64,000 bases of DNA from Syngnathus acus (lineage: Eukaryota; Chordata; Actinopteri; Syngnathiformes; Syngnathidae), in the NCBI RefSeq assembly GCF_901709675.1, contig NC_051091.1, forward strand, positions 3,940,967-4,004,966, written 5' to 3'. Shown piece by piece: positions 37,632 through 52,718 of this stretch (positions within the stretch are counted from its first letter, which is position 1; every line of letters begins with the position of its first letter). Made by a program: the position numbers and the translations under genes. Below the pieces are notes generated by a model. The model made no database searches. It was not told the DNA's origin and worked only from the letters and a program-made list of their open reading frames with translations.

Positions 37632-37793
37632 ATGAGCAAGAAACAGAGATGTTTGGAACGCTTCCTTGGAAAGGGAAAAAAGCCCCATGAGGAGACGGAA
37701 GAAGAAGAAGAGGCTACGACTTCTAAGAATCGGAAAGCTGCATTTAAAAGAACATTTCTGGAATCCTACTTAAAATATGGATTTATTGCCTGA
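37632..37793 (+). pseudogene. N-terminal remnant of a hAT transposase
   Basis: The frame starts MSKKQRCLERFLGKGKK, continues through an acidic stretch, and ends FLESYLKYGFIA followed by a stop. The pattern of a basic start, acidic stretch, then ESYLKYGFI is the usual N terminus of ZBED5/SCAND3-like hAT transposases in fish genomes. Intact members run to many hundreds of residues, so this 53-codon remnant is inactive. An in-frame ATG at 37596 adds 12 codons of doubtful value. Confidence 0.65.
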
Positions 37794-37954
37794 AAGACAA
37801 ACCTTAACCACTTCGGGTGTCATTGTCTCCGATTACGCCTAGATGGGACCGGCTCGTTTCTGAGAAACACACTCCCACTAATTCAACTAATGGTGAGTTT
37901 TATTTTTATGTCGTTTATACTTGTTTTTATGCCAGTCATATTATTTTATTTCAT

Positions 37955-38230
37955 CGTATTTGTATCCATCCATCCATCCATTTTCTGAACCGCTTAGTCC
38001 CCACGGGGGTCGCGGGAGTGCTGGAGCCTATCCCAGCCGTCATCGGGCAGTAGGCGGGGGACACCCTGAACCGGTCGCCAGCCAATCACAGGGCACACAG
38101 AGACAAACAACCATTTGCACTCGCACTCACACCTAGGGACAATTTGGAGTCTTCAATCGGCCTACCAAGCATGTCTTTGGGATGTGGGAGGAAACCGGAG
38201 TGCCCGGAGAAAACCCACGCGTATTTGTAT
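37955..38230 (-). mobile_element. L2-type retrotransposon 3' end with 11-bp target-site duplication
   Basis: The inserted unit at 37966-38219 starts with CCATCCATCCATCC and includes TTCTGAACCGCTTAGTCC and GGGAGGAAACCGGAG, the common teleost L2-type 3' end in reverse orientation. The 11-bp sequence CGTATTTGTAT flanks it at 37955-37965 and 38220-38230. It is severely 5'-truncated and encodes nothing. Confidence 0.85.
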
Positions 38231-38264
38231 ATTTATTATAAATGTATTATTTATTTAGCTAAAT

Positions 38265-38576
38265 CACAGGTGTCAAATGTAAGGCCCGGGGGCCAGATAC
38301 GGCCCGGCACATCATTTTATGTGGCCCGCGAAGACAAATTGTGCATCAAATTCGTGTCATTACTAGAATTGCAAATTGTCTTCACTTTTAATAATATATT
38401 TGAACAGTTTTTACTAATCTGATTTGAAAACAAGTTATTTGTCAGTTTGTTTTGTAGCTTTTACTGCATATAATATGAGGTGCTCGTACATTTATTTGGG
38501 TTGACAGTCATTATGGCCCTCCGAAAGAAGCTATGACTACAATGCGGCCCGTGAAAAAAAATGAGTTTGACACCCC
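38265..38576 (-). mobile_element. Non-autonomous hAT-type element, copy 2 (reverse)
   Basis: In reverse orientation it matches the copies at 13496 and 46622, running from CACAGGTGTCAAA to GAGTTTGACACCCC. Its left end is in contact with AT-rich host sequence. A convincing 8-bp duplication could not be assigned because the terminal bases have changed. Confidence 0.8.
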
Positions 38577-39686
38577 ATTTAGATTCTAAATGTATTATTT
38601 ATTTATATAAAGGCCGGTCCGCGAAAATATTTCTGACACGTAACCGGTCCGTGGCGCAAAAAAGGTTGGGACCACTGCCTTAGACTCTAAGGCATTTTTC
38701 TAAGGCTTAGAGAATGGGAAACAGAGCTGACACTAGAGGGACCCATCTGCATATGCAAGAGTCGGAAAAAGATGATTCATTTATGGATAGCACGAGTGCG
38801 GATGTAGGCTTTTTTTTTTCTTCCTGAAATCATAATGCTTTTTCATGGCACTGAAAGAGACTTCTCAGCAAAAACGCAAAAATTGATCAGAGATACAATG
38901 AATTTAATTTTATTACCACCAACTCAATCAGGTAGAACATTACAGAGCCCACAAATGCAAATTAGGACCACTAGTCCTGGCAAACATCACAACCGCAAAA
39001 TACTGTGGCAGACACGGAACACAACAGTGAGAAGTGTTATGGGGACACATAGTGTTCAAACAGTACTGACTCTTTCTGTCATCTAAAAAAAACAGGATGG
39101 ACTACATTACATCATCTAATCATACAAACATCTCTGAAATTCAGAATTAACATCATATCAAAAACTCCATAAGAAATAATAATGGAATTATCTTCACCAC
39201 AAACAGATGTTAAACTGCAGCAACAAATCAACCTTTAGATACGTTGTCTCATTTTTTATCGAAAATACATCTTTCTTCATCACTTCTATGCTATGGACAA
39301 TATTTTTAGTGAAGACAAAATGTGCACAGTCTGTTTGTTTTCTAATGGACTCGTGTTTTAGGGTGTTAGCTCAGGACATCAACTGGCCCAACAACGCCTG
39401 TCCGCGCACGCACAAACACAAACGGTCTCCCATTGACTTGGTGGCCAAATGGCTGCTTGGCAGGGACCGCAGATTTCTAACAACAACAACATTAACGCGG
39501 ACAATCCAAAGGACAGCGAGAATCACAGTTTCTGCAGCCTGTCAAGTATTGCTCAGTTTTCTTTCCAACTCCTTCTGTGGCTCATAATTAATGCTCAAGG
39601 GGACCCGTGCCAAGAATGGGGAGATATTGATATTACTGGACATCAGCAAGTAGATCTAAAGATGTCAGCTAAATTTAAAATGAGTG

Positions 39687-39692
39687 TTTATT
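39687..39692 (-). terminator. camkv: Possible polyadenylation signal of camkv
   Basis: TTTATT on the plus strand reads AATAAA on the minus strand, about 1.3 kb beyond the camkv stop codon. Another candidate lies at 38909-38914. The choice is a guess based on distance. Confidence 0.3.
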
Positions 39693-41024
39693 AAAAAATG
39701 TATGCGAACTACATGAAAGACATATGATGTGAGTTAATGCACGTGTCAATGTGGTACAGGAGTATATATGATATATGGCCTCACAATGAGATGTTACCAA
39801 ACAATAAATATAATCAATTTGGATGGCATCAATTCTATTGTGATGCCTTTAGCAAAGAAAAGCTACACATTGATTTTAAAACGCATCGAGCTGCCGTGAG
39901 ATGAGGACGAAACAAAGTTAAGGACAATCTTACAACGGTTTAAACACGCTGGATGTCAGTGTAAAGTTGGAACCACCAAGTGGCTGTGTACAGTGAATAT
40001 ATAAAAGGTCTACACACCCCTGAAAAACAAGTTTTTTGTGACCAAAAGAAATAATTTAAGTCTATAAAACTTTTCTAACCATGAATGTAACCTATAAGGT
40101 GTACGACGCAATGGGGAAAAATCTATAAAAGAGAAAATAACTGAAATAAGGTGGTTGCACAAGTGTGCACACCCACTAATGCAACCACATTATTTGACTT
40201 ATTTTTACTTCCCCTCTCCCAAAAATTTTTTATAGGTCATAATAATGGTGGGAAAAAGTGTTTATCTTGGTCTTGTATTTTCCACAACACAAAAATCTTG
40301 CATTTGTTTGAACAGGGGTGTGTCAACATTTTCTATGACTTTAAATGCAACATGAACAGCAAAAAGTGAGAAGGCATGCTCTTTTAGCTACTTCTACAAA
40401 GTTGTCTATGTACAAAATGTTTTGACCTACAACGATGAGGTTCTTTCCTGAGCACGGAGTAAGCAAAGGACCAAACAGTTTTGTTGTTCTGTGCTTATGT
40501 GAGAGATCACGCCAGGGTCAAACACTTGGCCGTGTCAGCTTTGTGAAAGGTACGGTAGATATGACAAGCGCAACCTTAACACAGTTTTCAAGTCGAAACC
40601 TTTCTCTGATTTTAAGAGCAAGTACTGGCAGAGAGACATTTCCCAAGTCAGCTTTTAAAAAAAAAAAAAAAAAGAGAATCAACTTGTTAAATTCTTCTTC
40701 TACTAAGCACAGAGACATAACAGAAAAAAAGTCTTTGTTAAGCCACAGCTTGACAACAAATCTGCTCATCCCCCTAAAACTCAAGGAAATATTTCAGAGA
40801 CGCTGTTCTACACTCGGGGCTGCTGAAAGATGATGCAATTTGTTTAAATAGAATGCCAATGCAATGCAGAGCACTCAGGAAAGGTAGCTCACAGCCTCCA
40901 AAAGAGAATAATGCTGCAAGTGAAAAAGAAGCGTCACCATGCTAGCAGCTAATGTACAGTGTGCAGGGGTCGACGGGTCTGCAGAGGTCACAGCGGTACG
41001 AGCAAGTTGGGTGGGGGGGGTGAC
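39693..41024 (-). other. camkv: Probable camkv 3' untranslated region
   Basis: Noncoding sequence downstream of the camkv stop, containing a T-run on the coding strand (complement of A-run near 40658-40672). No gene is recognised on either strand; the 132-codon plus-strand frame at 40435-40833 has no known motif. Confidence 0.45.
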
Positions 41025-44238
<3,214 letters not shown>

Positions 44239-46613
44239 AGCCACTCCGGACCTGTTGGGAGAAACAGACAGAGACTATAGATAGAGAACAATATTTTTCC
44301 AACCAAAAAGTCACCATATTTGTATTTGGGAGAGAGAGGCAAAGTGTCAGTATTGCTTTGGTGAAATTTACGATGACCTTTTGCGGTTCAAATGTTTTCT
44401 TAGTGCTGTTTTCGTACACGTAGAGGACAAGAACGGCTTTTCATCTTAGTCATGGCGGAAGGTTCGTATAAAATGTGGCTGGTAAATGCTGAGGCTCAGC
44501 ATTGTTTAACTCCACTTCAGTAAATCAGCGACCGCTCGGAGTCGTCAGCACTTCCGTAAGTTGCTGAGCCAGAAAGACACCGCACAGGCGGGCGGGCGGG
44601 ATGGATTTGAAAAATAAACATCAAATGCATGTTTGCCAAAACTTGCTGATGTTGAAGCAAGTTTTTTTTTTGGATAATCACTCACATTCGAGTAATGACA
44701 GACAATTTCCCGAGGATGTAGTTCCTAGCAGCAGCAGGAAATGCAATCTTGCCTAATCACTAAAATGTGTTGACTGATAGCATAGACATGCCGCGGTTAG
44801 CCACGCAGTCAGCTTTGACCCAGACACACAAACTAACTGCTGAGGTACAAATCCACCCCCGTTTATCCATTTGTATTTGATCGTAAAATGACATTATCTG
44901 ACCTGCTCGTTGTTCTCTGGAAAAACGTAACCATATCGTAGACCTTCGTTGTTTCCGTGCACAGAAACTCTTTGCTCTTTCTGAGTCCAACTTTGCTGAG
45001 CCAAAGCATTTATCCCACGGACGGTAAAGTGAAAGTGACATGAAGAGATGCAGAGCCAGCAAAGGTCGCCCACTCGCATCAAGCAAGGAACACAAACAAA
45101 AACAGGAGTTCAGAGCGCAATTCTTTTTCTTAAATGACTTTGTGCTGACCCTTGTCCACATGCATGCCGTTATACGTCAGCTTGTTGAGTTTCTATGTTC
45201 TTAACTGGTCAGCAATTCGTGCTCAAACCTTTTCAATCCCTACTGACTGACTCGCTGGGTTCTGGCAATCCTTATTTTTTGGAGCACTCTGTGACTAAAG
45301 AACACATTTGAACAATGCTCTGAGTTTCCTCGTGCTCAAAATTGAACTGGACATTAAGAAGCAACATCCTGCATGATCATGGTACTGCCTCACTTTATTT
45401 TGTTTGACAAAGAAGAATGTTCATGTTAAAGTTTGTCCCTTCTCCCCACCAATTAGAGCCGCACTGACGAGAAGCAGCAGACGACAATATAGTGATGAAA
45501 AGTATATAACGAGGAGAAAAGATCGGGATTTCACATAGAAAGTCACTGAAGAGATGGAAAGTGAAATAAATAAGTAGGCTGCTTGGATCCAAATAAAGAT
45601 AGTGCGGTTTAAGAGTAGCCATGCATACACAATTAAATGAATTATTAATATAACGGTCTCCTTGTCTGCTGTGTTTCACAAGCCCCTGCGGTTCATGTTT
45701 TACTTGGATTCAGAATCTTTATATCCCGGAGCGCTTGCTTTTACAGTGTACAGAGAGCACAGACATGGCAACTGTGGCAAGCGTAGTAATAATTATCAAG
45801 CTTCTCCTTTCAGCCGTCCTCAAATCCCTCATCAACTTAGCGCATATCTCTGATTCACAATTCTTGAGAATCTTTTCAATTTCTCATTTGTTTGTTATAT
45901 GGAGCCTGTGGAATGCAATTTCATTTTAGGATCTTATTCATTTGTTGCCTGCTGTGCTGTCACACCTACAGTACGGATTTAAGTCCCATTGAGTAATAGC
46001 TTGTGAAAAGAAAGCCTCACCTCCCTCACTCAGCGGCTAATGGCCAAATTACTGCTTGTCGTCAAAAAGAGCAAGACGGCGTGATGGTAAAAACATGCAA
46101 GTTGCACTTTTATGCATCAACCAGCCCGCTGGCGCTTTTTTTATGTACCCGCCACCTACCTGAACGTTATCGTCTCGCTTTGGGGCAGGGAAGTCTCATT
46201 AGAAGCCGAAGCATTTAAATCATATTTATGTTATTGCAAAGCCGGTGAACAGCACCTCGGCGCTTGCTTGCAATAAAACCGACAAACTGAAACATGCTTG
46301 TTTCTGCTTAGAGAAACTTCACACCTGCAAAACTATTGATTTCCCACCAGCATGTCAGTTTTGCCGTGAAAATGGATGTAAAATCTGTACAGCTCCTCTC
46401 GGTCAATCGAGGGCCAAAACATATTTTATTTATTTTTGTCTAGATTACACAAATCCATCCTGAATAAGAAATTCTGCAGTTTTGTCTCATCAATTATTAA
46501 CCCAATTCAAGAAGCTAACTCTGCGTATCTTGCTAGCATTGGTTTGCCAGAGGCAAGGTTTATATTTGCTCATTTACATTTTCAACGTGGTTTACTGTAC
46601 AGAATTTCACTTC

Positions 46614-46955
46614 CTTGAACCCAGGGGTGTCAAACTCATTTTTTTCACGGGCCGCATTGTAGTCATAGCTTCTTTCGGACGGCAATTATGACTACCAACC
46701 CAAATAAATGTATGAGCATCTCATATTATATACAGTCAAAGCTACAAAACAAACTGACAAATAACTCGTTTTCAAATCAGACCAGTAAAAACTGGTCAAA
46801 TATTTAAAAAAAAAGATATTAAAAGTGAAGACAATTTGCAATTCTAGTAATGACACACGAATTTGATGCACAATTTGTCTTCGCGGGCCACATAAAATGA
46901 TGTGGCGGGCCGTATCTGGCCCCCGGGCCTTGAGTTTGACATCTGTGCTTTAACC
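46614..46955 (+). mobile_element. Non-autonomous hAT-type element, copy 3, with near-perfect 8-bp duplication
   Basis: The element (46622-46947, 326 bp) runs from CAGGGGTGTCAAACTC to TTTGACATCTGTG and is flanked by CTTGAACC and CTTTAACC, one mismatch in eight. It is very similar to copies 1 and 2. Confidence 0.88.
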
Positions 46956-47239
46956 CCAAAGTTTCACACATCCTTTTTTGTAGCGCTTGTTTTAAAATTA
47001 ACAACACAATGTTGCTGTCCTGCACCAATAATACTTGAGTGGTTTCTTTACTTGACAAGATTCTTCTTGAGAGAAACCACTGCCAGCTCATGTTGAATTT
47101 ATGGTTCTTGTCCAATAACCAGTTTGTGGGTCCGTTCCTGCGCAGCTAAACAATTCTCGGCCACCTTTCAAACCAACCGATTCACAAAAGCATATGACCT
47201 AAATGCTTACGTGTAATAGAAATGCCAGATATCAGGCCG

Positions 47240-47253
47240 GTTGCCATGGTAAC
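47240..47253. promoter_or_regulatory. X-box-like (RFX) palindrome
   Basis: GTTGCCATGGTAAC, identical to the site at 34583-34596, lies about 3 kb upstream of the first coding exon of camkv. Confidence 0.4.
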
Positions 47254-48587
47254 ACTTGTGAATTAGCATTCTTTCCACAGGAGACCACATATTCTTTAAG
47301 AAAAAACAACTTTGCCTGCTGCTGTCCACTCAACCAACGAGGGCGAGTGCATGTCCTACTGTGAGACCTAATAGAGTTTAGTAAGTGGTTCTGCATATGG
47401 CCTTGAAGAACCCTAAGATCCTCCATGTGCGATCGAGTAGTAACCACATTTACTAGTCCTGCAAAACATGAAGAAACTCTTAGGTTAAGGTTGATGTACA
47501 GTCAAATTCTATTTTCATTTCCAGTCTAACTTGTGTTCTGTGACAACATTGGCTGAAATGAAATGCAACTCTGCGGGCAGGCAGGAAGGATGGAGCCAAT
47601 TTTAACGAACTGACTCATCTGACGCAAACAAGTGGCTGCAGCAAAAGTGGACACGTAACACTAAAAGCCCACGGGGTTGATCCTCTGATGCATGCTTGGC
47701 CTTTCTCATCTCAACTAATGGGGCTCGAAGAGCAGACTTGCCACACTACAAAAAAGAAATTCCATCTTTCACAAAGCTAGACTCGAGTTTCTTTTCCACC
47801 CACGTAAATGAGGAAACGTAATCGCGGAGGCCTTTCTCCAGTCAATAGTAGCAGTCTGTACCTAAATATACTTGCCTCGGTTTTCCTGCCTCATGTCGAT
47901 GCACTTAATCTGTTTTGCTGTCTTGTGATGTGTGGCGGCGCTCACCGAGGAGAGCGCCCAACGTGCTGCGAGAACAAGCCGGGTGGAGCGGCGTCATGCC
48001 AGCTTCATACTGTGACAGGACATGGTGACGTGCTAGGAGTTGTTGTCGCTTATGGAGCAACCATAGCCACCAAGTTCTTACCTGATGCACTTTCTTCACC
48101 TGTTCCCCAGTAAAATGGAGTTTGAACTGGAAGTTTGGCATATTTATCGCATTAATTCAAAAGGTACGCCATTGAGTTCTGTTTTCATGGTTCTGAAAAA
48201 CAGCTTGACTCTTTTCAGGTAGCTTCATGTAACATTGGAATCGGTTCCTCACCTCAGTTGCTAATCTGACCATTCTCTGTGACTGTTGTTGGTTGCCTTG
48301 GTTACAAAGTCTTCGACTCCCGTTTCTGCTTCGGGGGTGGGGGAATGTTTCATACGGCACATATGTAGGGCGCACGTATTTTTCCCCTGTTGTTGTCTGT
48401 CTTGAAAGTGCAATGAAAGATAAAACCACGAGGATCACTCCTCAGTTATAAATAAAACCTATTCCAAAAGTATCATAAAGGATAGTCGCTACCAGCTGTC
48501 ACTCATCTAATGAACTGAGTTGGAGACTACTGGTACAATAATGGCGGAAATGTACACAATGACGAAAGTTTTCCTCTGATGGTAATA

Positions 48588-48697
48588 AATAATAAATATT
48601 TATGTATATATAGTAAATAAATATAAAAATAGTAATAGATAAATAGATAAATAGATACATAGATAAATAGATAAATAGATAAATAAATAAATAAATA
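48588..48697. repeat. TAAA/TAGA-type microsatellite
   Basis: A run of ATAGATAA and AAATAAAT units, interrupted by TATATATAG. Confidence 0.85.
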
Positions 48698-51309
48698 TTA
48701 CTGACTTGCTACTGATGAAAAAAAAGACAACTGAAGTAGTGATCAAATCATATTTTCAGAATGTCACTTGTGCTTCATTAAGTTCTGATTCAAAGGTCGA
48801 CAGAAAGCACACTGGAGCGTGATAGAAGTCCATCTATTGGAGTCATGCACGGCCGGTTGTCATGCAACTTTAACAAAAGTGAATTTCCCGTGTCATTCAA
48901 CCGTCAAGAACATTACAACATGTGTTGGTGTTTATTTTGCTACCTTTGTTCCAGCAAGCGATTGAAAATGCACTGGCGGCTGTGTCGATCCTTCTGTGGG
49001 TGGAGGGATTACAATTCGTTCTAACCAGCGGGGGTAGGCAATATTAAATTAACTAATGATGTTTACCGTTGACATGCAGTTGTTTCACTTAAGACCAGTT
49101 GTGCTTTGCATTACGCATATTGAATTTAAACCATTACAGCAAAAATCCTGTGAACGAGCAAATCATCGTGAGCCGCAATGTGGACCATGCTAAATCAAAG
49201 TTTAGTGAAAAAAGCTCAGGCTGTAATGTCAGCAATGAAGAGCCCAGCATGTCCATCACTTGTGGGGCAAGATCAAGTGAAGTGTAAGCCCACATCTATT
49301 TTCATTAAGAGTCTGGGCATGAATCAATGCCAAGGTGAAATATTCATCCGTTTCCATTTCGAATTCCCCTTCAAACATTCTATTTGTGGATGGCATGGCG
49401 CTTTGATGCTGTGAGGAACGCTTCCACTATGGAGAAGACTTGGGGGGTAGACAATCCCCTTTTGCCGGACAGCTCGACACTTTAGTCATTGATACTTCGA
49501 GCAATTGAGATCCACTTGATGAATTAGTCTCAGTTTGCGAGTACTACTCAAGAAAAGAAGAGTCGTAAAAGTGTCATTCAAGTAAGTGATCCTTGATTGA
49601 GAGAATGATTCTTTCTTGCCAGTATCCTCGCATGATATGAGGAGCAACATTTAAAATTTCAAAGGAAGATAAAGCTGCTCAAGCACCTATAAAAAATGAA
49701 TCCCAGCTTCCCTCAAATTTGAGGAATCTTTACCAAATTTCTTTGGTATCCTTGAAGGGCAAGATTGTAATTTTTGATTCAGAAATAAATGTTATCACAC
49801 CAGGTGTCAACACTACATCTTAAATTCTGTATTATTTCCCTTTATTACCTCCAAGTGCAACATTTGCAGTGTTTGGATGCGAATAGTGTCAATAGTCTTC
49901 AGCAAGAATCTTGCACAAGTCTCCAAATAGCCGAGGACTCACTAAAATGCCATTATACTTTTAATCTGTACTGTACGCAAATATTTAAATGCAGTGTGGA
50001 CAGTGAAAATGCACAAAGTATTTGAAACTAAGTCAGAGGGTGGAGGTACCTGTATGCACAATCCCGAAGGTATTGCTTGTATCTATTTTGGAAGAAGCAA
50101 AATCATTGCACTTTCCTCTTGAGCCCTGCTCTTTCACCAGTTTTTTTTAATTTTTTTTATTATTATTAAGCCCGACGCCTCATTTGCAAAGCAACCCTCC
50201 CATTTCCATGAGACGGCAGCGCACAGAATCAAGAGCACTTGAAGCAGCGCTCCCCGGGGATCTGGTTTCCTACAAATTGCTACAGACCATTTGCTAATCT
50301 TCTGCCCTTCCATCAGCAGCAGCTGTGACTGCCATGGCCCACCTTGGGCCCACAGCAAGTGTGGACCTCTTCTAGAGCCAAACAAGTCATTACGTATGGC
50401 TCATTGGTGACTGCATGGATGAATGACTTCAAACTCCAAGTGGAAATGTTCCCATTGTGCATCATGTGTATGTGGATTGCTAGAGAACCAAAACTATCAG
50501 CAAAGAGCAGGATGGCTTGGATTTTGGACTACAAGGCAATGCAGATGGTGGCCATGGTTACAGTGTTAGGGAGTACGAGTACAAATATGCAATGTCCCCA
50601 AGCTATTGCGGAGAACATGAACGAATCAGACAGATTAGTGTCAGTGTGGCACCGGCACGATAGTAAAAAGTCTCATCTGCCGCAAAGCGGCTTTACTACA
50701 ATCTGCATCAACTCACATACAAAACGCAATGAATGACTTCCTAAAAAGTACATGTAGAAATAATTTTTTAAAATGTGGACTGAGATGCTAAAATAAACAT
50801 ATCATTGTCCTAAAAAAATGTACAGTCAAGTTCGGTTTTGGTGATTTTGTTAAATTGGGTGAATTCTATTTATGTAGTAGGCAGTGTCTGTATAGAAGTC
50901 AGTGATTTCTTAAGTGTCACATGAGACGCAATATGGAAATTAATAATATAGGAGCGTCTCCTCTCTATGTTAAACTTAACAAACTTATTCAAGCCATAAA
51001 GAGATGCAGGTTGCAGCACCTGAATTGCAGCATCTGGCCTGATGGATGGAACTGGTGCATGCCAGGTGCGCACTGAAAACTATGAAATACGCTACGTGTT
51101 TTAATCTCAACTCTTTCTTCTCAAATAAAAGACAAAGATGAATGGCATTCTTTGCAGAGCGCGGTTGCGTGCGTCCGCAACAAACTTGTGGTGTCAAATA
51201 AAAAAAAGAATAAATCCATTTAAAAAATATACAACACAAAACGAGATAGAAGTTAATTCTCGTTTTCACTGCGATTTTCTACATAGAAGATCATTTGAAG
51301 CAAACTTAC

Positions 51310-51600
51310 CTTAACACCAAATTCCGTCTTGAAACGGTCTTGAGTTAAAAGACGACTTTTTCCCCGGCAGTGAATATCTATATGCTAAATGTGTGCCAGG
51401 TGCGTATTATGAAAGTTGTTCTGGAACCAAAATGTGCTGTAGTAATGTATAGTGCACCATCTGTTGTGCCGCTGTGCTTCAAGCAGGGTGGAGGAGAAGA
51501 GGAGAAGAAGAGGAGGAGGAGGAGGGAGGGGACACGCGCAGAGATGCGTGCATGCTCGCAGCGAGCACACGCAACTACGGCTACGTCACCTCACTTTCAC
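51310..51600 (-). promoter_or_regulatory. Candidate camkv promoter and noncoding first exon
   Basis: On the minus strand a CpG-enriched piece with a TGACGTAG (CRE-like) site near 51581-51588 is followed by a long pyrimidine tract (complement of the purine run 51486-51531) and then by a consensus donor AAG/GTAAGT at 51310/51309. The camkv ATG exon needs an upstream noncoding partner, and this segment fits. Other donors exist (for example near 48082), so the link is inference. Confidence 0.3.
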
Positions 51601-51838
51601 TGTGAGTTAAGACTTCATTTAAAAAATTGGACCGTCACATAAAAATAATCCAGATTGATAATTTGCCAGATTATTTACAGTTAAACGGGTAGCAATGACA
51701 CTGCATTGTTGTCTCTGGACGTTGGCCATATTTTGGCCATTTATGACTCCAGCCATTTGGTAACGAGCTTCTGACCAGTTCCACTCAGGTTTGTCGGGTT
51801 AATAAGAATCTTTGAAAGCTTCCCTTTCAGTTTTTTAG

Positions 51839-52072
51839 CTCTAGAACAGTGATTGTCAATCAATTTTGTGAATCATTTACCCATCCAAATTATGTCAAAT
51901 GTAGCTGAGATTCCTATAATAGACATAAAGATGCAAATAAATAGCCTGTATAGGTCTATCCTCCTTCGGTGCAAAATTAAATAATATTCCGCCACAGAAG
52001 TGGTTCCGAGTTGCTTCTTGGTTATAATGGTGGTCCCTTGGACAAAAGAAGTTGAAAACCCCTGCTCTAGAA
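51839..52072. mobile_element. Short hAT-type element with 8-bp target-site duplication
   Basis: The element (51847-52064, 218 bp) begins CAGTGATTGTCAATC and ends GTTGAAAACCCCTG, giving imperfect inverted ends. CTCTAGAA flanks it on both sides (51839-51846 and 52065-52072). It encodes nothing and is unrelated to the three CAGGGGTGTCAAAC copies beyond general hAT features. Confidence 0.82.
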
Positions 52073-52704
52073 GGATGTTGAAGCCAATGGAATGAGAAAT
52101 GAGCGAGTGTGTAGTTTGTGGCAGGGGGATAAATTAAACAAGATTCGTGCCACTTGATGAACTTCATAAACAGAATAACTTGCTTATGGCATCTGTTGAA
52201 ATGAAATTGAAAAATGGTGCTGAAAGATTTAAAGTCTTGATGATTGAGTCCCCAAAGTCATTTCTCCCCTTTTTCAAGTGAGGTTATATCCACATTGGCG
52301 TGGTAATGAAGGAAAGTCGTATTTTCTTTTATTCGTCCACAAAGTAGACAGCTGTTATTTCTCTGTTCTGGAACAAAGGTGTCAGCCGGTAATGTGTCAC
52401 CTCGAAGATGTTCTCATGGGAACTCAATGTTCTGACCACAAAGTCAACTTCCTTCCAGTCACACATGACTCCTAGGTGGGTTTTAGCCTCTTGGTTTAGG
52501 ACCAAGAGTCTCATTTTAGTGACAGTGGTTACAGTAACAGATAGTAACAGGCAGTAACTAATTATCTGAGACATCCTGTCATCTCGCCACTGTTTCTCGA
52601 GCAAGCCGCGTACTTCTATTCAGAGCTTCCTGCTGTTTTCTCTACAAGTGCCTGATATCACAACAGCAGCCGCGGCCTTGTAGTATCACAGTGCTCATGC
52701 TGGG

Positions 52705-52718
52705 GTTGCTATAGCAAC
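52705..52718. promoter_or_regulatory. X-box-like (RFX) perfect palindrome
   Basis: GTTGCTATAGCAAC is a perfect 14-bp palindrome fitting the RFX X-box. Confidence 0.4.

Larger units (their letters stand above)
37560..38690 (+). mobile_element. Deleted hAT transposon relic carrying two nested insertions
   Basis: The left part holds a truncated transposase start (37632-37793). The part after it (GGGTGTCATTGTCTCCG, CTAGATGGGACCG) resembles the non-coding 3' region I associate with this teleost hAT family. The right end at about 38600-38682 (ACCGGTCCGTGGCGC, GGTTGGGACCACTG) is the recognisable hAT terminus. Nearly all of the transposase is missing. An L2-type element at 37966-38219 and a short hAT element at 38265-38576 have since inserted into it. 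No matching left terminus was found, so the left limit is approximate. Confidence 0.65.
44252..51309 (-). other. camkv upstream intron or intergenic region
   Basis: No coding gene is recognised. It contains a hAT-type element at 46622-46947, an X-box-like site at 47240-47253 and a TAGA-rich microsatellite near 48588-48697. Possible minus-strand donors occur, including CAGGTAAG at about 48078-48085 and AAGGTAAGT at 51312-51304; either could belong to a camkv 5' UTR exon. Confidence 0.5.

Noticed and set aside
38257-38584. A target-site duplication for hAT copy 2
   Set aside because: ATTTAGCT and ATTTAGAT near the ends look similar but do not abut the expected termini, so no duplication is claimed.
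50344-50736. 130-codon plus-strand frame
   Set aside because: No known motif and no gene context.
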